A DNA stretch of 64,000 nucleotides, from assembly GCA_947579665.1 (NCBI GenBank), contig OX388350.1, positions 42,503,393 through 42,567,392 on the forward strand, given 5' to 3'. The notes beneath the pieces were generated by a model. The model was not told the origin of the DNA. It did not search any database and saw nothing but the letters and a program-made list of their open reading frames with translations. This document shows positions 55,095-64,000 of the stretch, piece after piece (the stretch's first letter is position 1; the number at the start of each line of letters is the position of its first letter). This DNA is from Sympetrum striolatum. Taxonomy: Eukaryota; Arthropoda; Insecta; Odonata; Libellulidae. The position numbers and the translations under genes were made by a program.

Positions 55095-58000
55095 CATAGT
55101 ATATATTTAACTGATTGAAAACTTTCATCCTTTATCTATTGCGCTTCGACCAAATGTTTTGTCTTAATTTTTATTAATATTTTACAAATCCTGTAACAGA
55201 GCAATCTTAGTTATTTATGAAAGTCGACAAATATGATTATAAATTTTGATATTGATTTGATAAGTAGATTCTCTAATTTCTTGTGTCGGGAAGTATATAC
55301 TCTGCAAATCGACAAAAAAATAAATCTTCTTACCCTTCTTTTGAGACTGGTTTCTTTACACTGAATAGGATATACAGTCGATGACCATTATAAAAGGTTT
55401 ATTTACCCTTAAAAATAATGGTGGAAAGACTTGCAAATATCGTGGTAAGGTCAACCATGGGTGTACAAACTTTTAGGCTCCCGTGTCACATTTTTTGCGA
55501 CCCTTACATAATTCTCAAGTGGACCGGAGTTTGAGTACCCAAGATGTAAATGATGATATGAAACTTGATAAAATATGGCCTAACTATTTTGAATCCACTT
55601 TTTCATGTCCAATGGTAGAGATAAATGACAGTGAAAAGCAACCAAGTATCTGACTATTGACAATTTGAACAGTCGCTGTCATTGCTGGTTTTCTCCTTAT
55701 TTTATCTTCCTCCTTACAAAAAGAGAAAGCGACAGATTCCAGATCCGTATAACTATCTTGGAGGAAAGGTACGCATTCTGGAGGACTAACTTAAAACGAG
55801 AGGGTCCTGGTTATCAAATCATTAAGAGTTCTCAGCTCATATTAAGAAATTTATGGAGGGACTTCTCAGTTCCACTTCTCTCACTTCAAAGTTGGGTTTC
55901 TCAAGTCCTCAGAATTTTAGGCAAGAGTTTTAGTGTCTGAAATGTTTTAATTTAAAGATTCTCATTGCGTATAAAATTGTTGAATATAAGAATTAAACAA
56001 GTTTGTATTTCAACGTAGCATCTTTAACTTCATTATGACAGAAGAAAATCAATTGAAAATGAGCTAAAACACGTGACTGTAAATAAAATATATTGTAGAG
56101 AACGTCTTAAGTTCTGAAATATTCATATGTAGGCTTTATTCATGAACGTATTGAGGTGATAATTCTTTGAATATACATAAAAAATCTCTAGCATTTAGGG
56201 TGAAGAAGAAGTAGGGATTAAATAAGTTTTATGCGGACGAAGAGAAAGAAAAACTAAGATAATTTTTTATGAAATACAAAATAATCACAAAGGAAACAAT
56301 ATAAATGGTTCATTCGATCAAAAAATGCGTTATAGATATAATAAAGATAATTTAATCAAAACAAAAAAAATTGTTTTACCGTCCTTTCTCACTACTGAAA
56401 TTTTTTAAATTTTGGGCATTTTTTAAAAGTACGTTTTGGATGTTTTTATTTTACGATGCGGAACCTTTTAGTAATAGTATTTCATCTAATTATCGTTTAT
56501 TTTACAAGAGTATTTCGAAGGAAGGTACTCTGGAACGAATTATAACCGAGTTATCAATGAATAATGCTTTAATACAATTGTCAAGGGTGGCCCTGCGACT
56601 GCAGAACTATAATTTCTCCACGGAAAATTCAGATCCTTCTGACATCGAAATCCGGATGTTTGACAGTTCTTAAGGAAGTGCCTCTAATTGAATTTCTTTT
56701 ATGAATGAGGGTCGACTTTATTTCACTTCCTTTCTTCAACACCTGATCCTGCATCGATTTCACGTCAAAAACCTTTTCTCAAACTCTACCCTTTAAATTC
56801 TCCGGAACTCTTTCCCTTAAGATAGCTCTTTTCATATGTTTCATAAGGAATTCTTTACTTATTTATTCCTTCTGCCAAGTCTTCCTCTAGATATGATCAA
56901 CAGTTAGAACCTTGACTTCGCGGTGGGTATAATTAGGAGGAGAAAAAAGACGAGTTCTACACATTAAATTTTTACACCATATTTCTACGCGTATATTTTT
57001 TTTATTTTTTTTATTTGTCGACCGATTTATGGAGGTTATCTTCATCATTATCTGATGATTTTTACCATTATAATTTATTTAACTAAGAAGCGTTTACTTA
57101 TAACAGGTATTGCCAAGCTAACAATCGGATAATGATACTTTACCGATGTCTCTAAGGTTAAGCCACTTTTAACAATGGTGAATTTAGCTTCTCAGCATTG
57201 AAAAGAATATTATTACAATAGTTTTAAGAAACAGCATCTTATATCTCACTATTTCGTTGCTTATACCTCTTCTTTTCAATGGATTTTCGTCGGTCATTTA
57301 AAAAGAGTTGCACTCATTTCATATGATATATGCTATGCTCATCCAAAATACGGGCCATGGATCCATTTGACGATATATATCGGACACCTTTTGGAATCTT
57401 GCAATGAAATGCTCTAGTTTTGATTGAAACTTCAATTTGCTTATGAGCTTAAAGTAGATTAAATGAGTAAGTATATTGAAATGATTAAGATGGGTATTCA
57501 TTATGCTAAACATCGAAAGGTGGCTTGCAGCGAATATGAGAGATTTTAGATACACGCGAAAGTTCCAGACTCTATTACTAATCGATATCCTCCATAACCG
57601 AAATGTAATTTCCTATGAGGTCGTTTTTCACCTAAATCGCCTGAAAACTGCCGAAAAAAACTTTACTCATAAAATACAAACTTAAGATAATTGAAAAAGG
57701 TTAGTTTCCTATATGTTTCTATATCTACTTATGTTATTGAGCCCTCTAAAATGGATGAATTTCCGCCATTCGTTGGCCGAATCCGTATTCGTTATCCAAG
57801 TCCGAAAAGCAGTGAGAATAATCTTATCTCTCATAAAAATTCCCAATAGGATAACTCGTTGTCAGAATAACTTACTTATTAACATGGATATCAATATGGA
57901 AGTAGGTCCTCCTTGTTTAGGGAAACCTTGCTGGAACGCGTAGCTGATAAAATTCGTGTACACCTCGGATGTTATTTAATCCTCTTCACCATGGCGAATA

Positions 58001-58367
58001 ATAGATTGGTTATAAATATTCGATTGATCTTTAAAGTTAATCATTATATGTATTCCAACATGTATCTTGTATTTTTAATTGAATTTTTTCATTGCTAAAT
58101 TAAAGCAAGTCATAGAACAACTTTTCAAGACCTCTTTTTCTACTTAAAGTTGAGTTTATTTTGTACGATTAAAGTTTAGACGAAAGAGTTGCTGGTTAAC
58201 AGCTTCCAGTTATGATCGAGTTCGATTAACTTTTATTAGAATTCGAGTGTTTCTTACTCTCTCATCTGCCGATTCAGAAATTTATTATTTCCATTATGCG
58301 GAGAATTGTGGTATAAAAATGTTTTCCCACTCCAAACTCTTTCGTTTCTTAAGAACAAAATGAAAAT

Positions 58368-58445
58368 ATTATAACGACATAGGAAGTTAGATGAAGAGAG
58401 GCCCCCGTGAGCAATACCTCTCCAAATGAAATATATATCATTCCA
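58368..58445 (+). mobile_element. LINE 3' tail scrap, same family as 22773-27704
   Basis: ATAACGACATAGGAAGTTAG then ATGAAGAGAGGCCC corresponds to TGTAACGACATACGAGGTTA then GGTGGAAGAGAGGCCC at about 27616-27650. A very short 5'-truncated copy. Confidence 0.65.
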
Positions 58446-59070
58446 TCTATCTTCCCTATTTTGATTTACAGATTTCAACTGCATTGCAGTTGTCAATCGA
58501 TTCCTTAGTCTTTCTTTGATTCCCGTCATGAGTCCATTTCCTTTCATCTTGCTTCTGAATTGGATTCCCATAGCTGCTTGTTAAAATTTTATTCCTCTCG
58601 CCTCTGTCACTTAATTCTAACAATTAATCCTAGCAGAAGCAGTTCATTATTCACTGAAAGATGTTATAACTATATTTAAAAATATAACGCGTTTACATAC
58701 AACAGGATCATTAGCTGTAGGACACATGAAAAATTGCGTTCAATTTTCAATTGATTTTTATTTCTGCTTCAGTATTCTCAATGAAGTACAGCAGTTTCAT
58801 AATTTCATTTTGAATTCAAAGTCCAAAGGAATGCAACGTAAGTATACCACTTTTGCTCTACAATGAGGAGCAATCACATTCCAATGAAAACATCATCATC
58901 GACAATTTATCAAGTAGTTTGAATAGTTTGCTCATTACAAGTGAATTTGACAAACATAAACATCATCCTTAGAAAAAACTGAATGCTCAGAGGAAGATTT
59001 ACTGCTTCTTCCGTCTGATTTTTTGTGAACACACAACATATGTATGAAGATAAAATGCCACTCGGATGTT

Positions 59071-59206
59071 TTACTTCTTAGCTCTGAGCTCAGAGTAGTG
59101 TGGGATGGCGACTTCGTAGAACGGTTCGCCTCCTTCCTGCACGCAGATCACTCCATTTGCTCCTTCACGAACAAGGTGAATGAAGCACTTGGCAACGAAA
59201 TCAACG
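59071..59206 (-). CDS. SDR-C: third 15-PGDH-like paralogue, terminal exon only (partial)
   Basis: 136 nt, acceptor CTGTTTACAG at 59207-59209, TAA at 59071-59073. After one base finishing a split codon it reads VDFVAKCFIHLVREGANGVI then CVQEGGEPFYEVAIPHYSEL and RAKK. The length, phase and EGGEPFYEV motif match the terminal exons of SDR-A and SDR-B, so this is the end of a third head-to-tail copy. Its catalytic exons are not in the window, so activity cannot be judged. The other exons should lie beyond 64000 on the plus coordinate, which makes the last intron longer than 4.7 kb. Confidence 0.85.
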
Positions 59207-60040
59207 CTGTAAACAGATAGAAAATATACAGCGTTAAAATGCATTTCTCCAATTAAAAATTCTTGCGTGGAGGGTATCAAATACATCTATTTTTCGTATT
59301 TTATAGGTGGAATATAAAAAATTTCGTTGATAACAAACGTAGCGACCGAATGAAAAAATGAACGAAGTAAAAAAATCAGACATTACTCTCTCTATTAATT
59401 TTTTCTTATTTTTTATTTCATGAAATACTACAGTTTAAGAAAACTAGCTTATACAATCAGGTCCCCATGAGTAAAATAATTCAACAGTAGGTTCCTTGTG
59501 GCTACATTTACACTATATGTACGATACGATATAATACAATGCAATGCAATACTATTAGGATTTCATTGCCACCGACTGAGAATTTATTTGAAACCAATAA
59601 TTCATTTCATTATACATTTCAAATGCTTATCTAAACTATTATTTTACCGGTAATAATTTAATCAATTTTAAGTATATATTTAAGAACTACAATGAATTAA
59701 TAAAAAATGTGCAAGGAGAAAAATTACCGCGTAAACGAACCAGAAATCAAACCTTAAAAGCTGTTTTTTCTCCCAAATTTTCTCCTTAAGAATTAGCCAA
59801 TTATTGAAATGGACATTCCTTCATGATGTCATGAATTTCCTAAATGTTCCTATGATTGCATAATATTAAATAAATAAAATAACAAAACTGCGGCTACGTC
59901 TTCTGGTAGTCTTATACCTACCTATATGATACACATGTACGCACACCTTATACGCGCATAAATATACACAATTCCCTCATAATTATTTAATACATAAAAT
60001 TGAACTGCTTCCATGATACTTGATGAAATTCCATCATATC

Positions 60041-60171
60041 AAACAATTTATTGTAACAACACTGTTGTAAAATAATATTCAGAAACATGTACAATAGTAC
60101 TTGTAAAGACTGTGGAATTGTACACACTTCTGAATATAATTTCACAAGTATTTCGTTACAATAAATTGTTT
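60041..60171. repeat. 131-bp inverted repeat (MITE-like)
   Basis: The left arm AAACAATTTATTGTAACAAC continues to AATATTCAGAA; the right arm from TTCTGAATATAATTTCAC ends TTACAATAAATTGTTT. The arms are about 44 bp and roughly 80 percent complementary, with perfect outer 16 bp. Confidence 0.7.
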
Positions 60172-61280
60172 CGTAATTAAATGCATGATAATACCTGGCA
60201 TGTCATGTTTTTTCTGAAGATTTCGGATTTCCGGCATAAATTATTGCATGAATTACAAAGTTCAGTTTTTTTACTTTGGTCGGATTTTTTTTGTCATTTC
60301 CAGATCATGAATCCATTGAAATGTGCCAAGAACGAATTTAAGCTTCCGAGTGACTTCGAGATATCGACATCATTCTCTACGTTCTAGAAGATAGTTATAT
60401 TATTTTGCAACAACCCAAAAACAACATCTTTATATTCATATGCATGCGTTTATAATGTATGTCTTTTCAACGTTGCAAAGGTGTTGAATGCTTCTACGTG
60501 AAGTACACTGCTAAAAATATCTCCTTCCTGCGCCTCATCTCTAGCATAGCAGATGTACGTGACAGAGTTGCCGCTGCGTGAGGTTCTCGGGTTCTAATTT
60601 GAGATAATCACGGCCTTACGCTTGAAGCTCTTCAAGAGGAGAAGAAATACGGTTTAGAATATTGCCATCTCCCCTTTACATCAACGGATGTACGTATTAA
60701 AGGCTTCACTTGGATCAATTGGTCCCCTAACCTCCAGGTCCAAGCTAATCTAGTCCACCCTCGAGGAATGAAAATCCCCGTTTTTAATTTCATCCATTTC
60801 TCATCCCCCAAAGAGAAGGTTGCCCTCTGGCCTTTATGGTCAGAATAAGGAATTCCCCAACCACAGTGTCCATTTATAGGCTAATATTGAGGATGAGTGT
60901 CAGAGAAGGAATGACATCCCTTCCCCGAATATCCCTTCGTGGATTTTAGTCCCAGGAGATCTCTGTCGTTTTTTCTGGGAGGGGTTCCTTCTCTAAAAGA
61001 TTCCTCCCAGTTGAGATCGATTAGCGTGATGCTGGAGAGAATGACAATGGTGATGTCATATACATTTTAATCTTCTGAGAATAGACGTCATACTTTTTTC
61101 TCGTGGAATTGCCCTGCTGTTTAAAATAATGCACTCCCGAAATAGATCCCAGCTATAATATTCTTATCGCAAACAGAACCATGTAGGTTCCCTTACTTTC
61201 AAGATGACTTTAATGGAGATGATTAGGGAAAATTCTCTTCATTAGCGAGGATGATGATTCGAGATAATTCGCTATATTAG

Positions 61281-61405
61281 TCACCGGTGACGGAGTAGTT
61301 AGCGTCCTTACATGATGTTGCTCCAACACCAAGGTCCTGGGTTCGAATCCCGGCTAACAGGATTACTCTGGTTAGGGAATGGTCGTATGCTCGTCTATTG
61401 TTCAT
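61281..61405 (+). mobile_element. tRNA-derived SINE, diverged copy
   Basis: The plus strand has CCAAGGTCCTGGGTTCGAAT then CCCGGCT, followed by TTAGGGAATGGTCGTATGCT. The same order of B box, GGGAATGGTCGT and TTGTT occurs in the SINE at 13644-13851. The head is different in detail (GTAGTTAGCGTCCTTACATG) and no target duplication was found. Confidence 0.65.
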
Positions 61406-62081
61406 GTTATAGATTTCTGTTTAAATTAGCTTATTTGCTGTATGTGAAATATAAACAAATATTTTGCTTTAATTTCACTATAAAATAATTACTTCCTGGA
61501 ATACTTCAATGGAAGATTATGCGGGATGATTCGCTACATGTAGTTTTAATTCTTCGATAGATTTATTTGTTGTAGAATTACAACGCTCAGGAACTATTCA
61601 CCGATAGCATTTAAGTTAATATAATGAAGAAAAGGATTACAACAAGGACAGGGAATTGGGCTAACTTGAAACATGAAACGTTGTGCGCATAGAAACACTC
61701 TAAAAACTATAAAAATATAACCGGGAGTGAAAATTCGTCAGTGGATGATACGAGAAGCCAAATCTTCCACTTTCTAGGTGGACGATCGAAGCCAGTATAG
61801 CTATCGTGTAGAGCATTTTCACTCTGTTATTAAGGAATCTTGTAGGCTGAGCGATTCCAGGGGCTTTTCTCGTGTGAACGACTAAAATAAAAAAGTAGTG
61901 TCAAGGACCCTGTTATGGAAATTGACAAGGGTTAGTATAGCGAAATTCCGTACTAATTATCCTAAGCTACCCTCCTGGTAACGGAAAATTTAAGGTTTAA
62001 CTATCAGTCACCTGCGAAATTCCGTTCATCCCCAAGGAATTGAACCTTTCAGTAAAATAGCTCGTTATGTATATAATGTTG

Positions 62082-62162
62082 TACAGTCCTGGCCAAAATT
62101 AACGCAGCACCAGCCGCAAGGATCGCTAGGGAGGTGCTGCGTTAATTTTGGCAAGGAGTGTA
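62082..62162 (+). mobile_element. 77-bp Tc1/mariner-type hairpin MITE, copy 3
   Basis: Element 62084-62160 between TA dinucleotides. It has the same length and orientation as copy 2, with a handful of substitutions (for example GGCAAGGAG for GGCCAGGAG in the right arm). It lies in the last intron of SDR-C. Confidence 0.88.
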
Positions 62163-64000
62163 CCATGGAGAAACTTGGTTTATTAAAATAAGAGAAATTA
62201 GAACCTAACACACTCTTATTGTGCCGATGAAATAAAATCACTTGTCGAAATTCTTCGTGTACGTTAACTTGTTTTCGAAAGCAGCAGTTTCATAAGTATC
62301 TTCAAGAGTACGTACAAGAGATCCGCGAGGAAGCAATAAAAATACTTAAATGTTGGTCAAGAATCATGCGCAGAACGAAGAAATGAATGAAGAAAGATAT
62401 TAAACGAAGTTTGTAATAGCGTGAAAATAGGTAATAATTAATGAAACTTTCGTCAGACAGCTGTCTCCGTCTAGCAAGTAACGAACAGAAGAAAATCCGA
62501 GTGCTTTCATTAAAGATTGCTTTGAGTGCCGTTCAATTTCGAATTATCTTCCCTGGGGAAATAAAAGAGAATCTAAGAGAGTTAACGATGGCAGGATATT
62601 ATTGTCTTAGAATTTATCAGTGATTTTTCAGCTACATTAGAGGATAAACTGTTTGACGCAATGCGCTATGTTCTGCTTGGAATATTGAATTATTCATTCG
62701 AAGATTTCGGGTTATACCCCCCATTAACTTTTCCCCAGAAGGTTCATCTTATTGCCAAAATAAACCGGGAATGATATCCTCACAGGATTCATTTTATTGC
62801 AAAAAGTTCTCACTAAAATTTTACCTGAAATATTCTAGCACTTGTGAGATTAAAAAAATTTTTACTTCTTTAAAGGAACTTTGTTCTCGTGAGTTCTCCC
62901 AAAAGTTTCAAGGTGTCCTCCACATATTATCACTCTCAGAACAAGGATTTCCTTTGATGTTTTCCATTTCCAGGTATTCTCACGGATAATGAAACGACTG
63001 CCTCATTCGGGAACTTTAAATTTAGAGTGCGGTAATTCATACGTTACATTACGAAGGGAACACGTTTTCCCATGAATATATTATTCCCAACGCTTATGGG
63101 AGTCATTTTCAAATACGAGGAGATTCGAGGCTGAGAGAGGAGATGATGGCATCTGAAATTTTCCAAAAAGTTGGAAATGTCATAAGAAAACTGAATTGTG
63201 CCGCGGGCGTCGTTGTTACAGTGTAGGATATGAGTTTTTCTTTCCTTATAAATTTTCTAATTGTATTTGGTGCGATAAAATTACGTTAGTGTAGAGTTAG
63301 CCTTCTCGTTCATTTGTGAGGTTTTGATTCTCATCTGTTATATTTATTTATGTCCTTTACTCTAACTATTATACATAAATGCATAAGAACTCCTTAATTG
63401 GGCCTAAGTCCTATCTACCATTTTAAACGTGTTTAATACAAATACATTACTATGCGAGAGACTACTATTACATGATACTGTAACTATAATGTGAGAGATT
63501 AATGAAATTAAATGATATCTTAATGTATTTATATTTTAGCAAATCTCTCTTAAGCTGTTTTTTGTGTTTATTCCCTTTTCCATGGTATCTGTACGATTCT
63601 TCGTAATTTTTCGATTAAAATTATCTTTGGTTATCTTCCAAATTTCAATATAATACTAAATTTCTAACTGCTTACATCAACTCCCTGAAAGTGCTTCCTT
63701 CTGTTTGCCTTACCTTAATTTAATAATAAAGCGTTCCAATTTGGTATGTATACTAGGTGGCAACGGTCAGGGGAACGTATGAAAAGTCGTGATGATATCT
63801 GTCCGGCATTCCCCCTAAGGTGGGAGTGAAACTTCTCCAAAACCTCCCGTGGACAGATTCTGACTTGCTTTAGGCTATTTTCTTTTTAAATTTAAGATGA
63901 GCAATCGGTAGCTTTTCCGAGATTTTTTCGTAGCGCGCTTCTTTCCTGCTGGGGTATTTCATTTTCAAAATGCAGACTTGGGTTCTCTATTTCCATAGTG

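Larger units (their letters stand above)
53745..59070. other. intergenic region between SDR-C and SDR-B
   Basis: About 5.3 kb. The 250 bp next to SDR-B exon 1 should hold its 5' UTR and promoter. It also holds two TA-flanked MITEs (54539-54630, 55014-55094) and a LINE tail scrap (58368-58445). A minus-strand AATAAA at 58757-58762, about 310 nt past the SDR-C stop, is a possible poly(A) signal. Otherwise AT-rich with no gene recognised. Confidence 0.6.
59207..64000 (-). other. SDR-C last intron (incomplete)
   Basis: I searched for an exon 5 with the CPG motif on the minus strand and found none up to the end of the window. It contains an inverted repeat (60041-60171), a SINE (61281-61405) and a hairpin MITE (62082-62162). 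The rest is AT-rich and unassigned. Confidence 0.6.

Noticed and set aside
63340..63740. Possible RTE-type LINE fragment on the minus strand (KLRRIVQIPWKRE then AAATAAAT tail)
   Set aside because: Only one short motif resembles the RRM-L-IPW segment of RTE proteins and stops follow at once; too weak to annotate.

Overview
This window looks like a piece of an AT-rich, intron-rich insect nuclear genome. Three things point that way: a trailer hitch/LSM14 gene end, a tandem group of insect-type NAD-dependent 15-hydroxyprostaglandin dehydrogenase-like (15-PGDH-like) short-chain dehydrogenases (SDRs), and many insect-style repeats (CR1/Jockey-type LINEs, tRNA-derived SINEs, TA-flanked hairpin MITEs). 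I cannot name the order or species. There is no sign of bacterial operons, CRISPR arrays or rRNA.

Layout. (1) Positions 1-1890, plus strand: the last intron region and the two final coding exons of an LSM14/trailer hitch protein (TFG box plus RGG/RGY tail, stop at 1888-1890), followed by several kb of AT-rich sequence that may be a long 3' UTR. (2) Positions 8249-41347, minus strand: a complete six-exon 15-PGDH-like gene (SDR-A, 264 aa), convergent with tral. Its first intron is 25.4 kb and holds several LINE relics, one LINE with both ORFs open, and several strong palindromes. (3) Positions 44173-53744, minus strand: a second complete six-exon paralogue (SDR-B, 258 aa). (4) Positions 59071-59206, minus strand: the last coding exon of a third paralogue (SDR-C), whose other exons lie upstream, beyond 64000. 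All three run head-to-tail on the minus strand, so this is a tandem array.

The two complete SDR genes were assembled by hand from splice sites. All exon phases agree. Coding exons 1 to 4 have identical lengths in both genes (93, 124, 107 and 174 nt). Gly-rich motif, Asp36, NNAG, Asn107, Ser138, Tyr151 and Lys155 fall at the same residue numbers as in human 15-PGDH. Both are therefore likely active NAD-dependent dehydrogenases, but both differ from the human enzyme at position 148 in the substrate pocket.

The rest is introns and intergenic DNA colonised by repeats. The most notable are a LINE with open ORF1 and ORF2 (22773-27704), three 77-bp hairpin MITEs of identical length, a 227-bp foldback with perfect 43-bp arms carrying tRNA-like 3' ends just upstream of SDR-A, a tRNA-derived SINE with a 20-bp target duplication, and two adjacent long palindromes. 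I found no convincing new multi-gene system; the best leads are the foldback elements and the SDR array.
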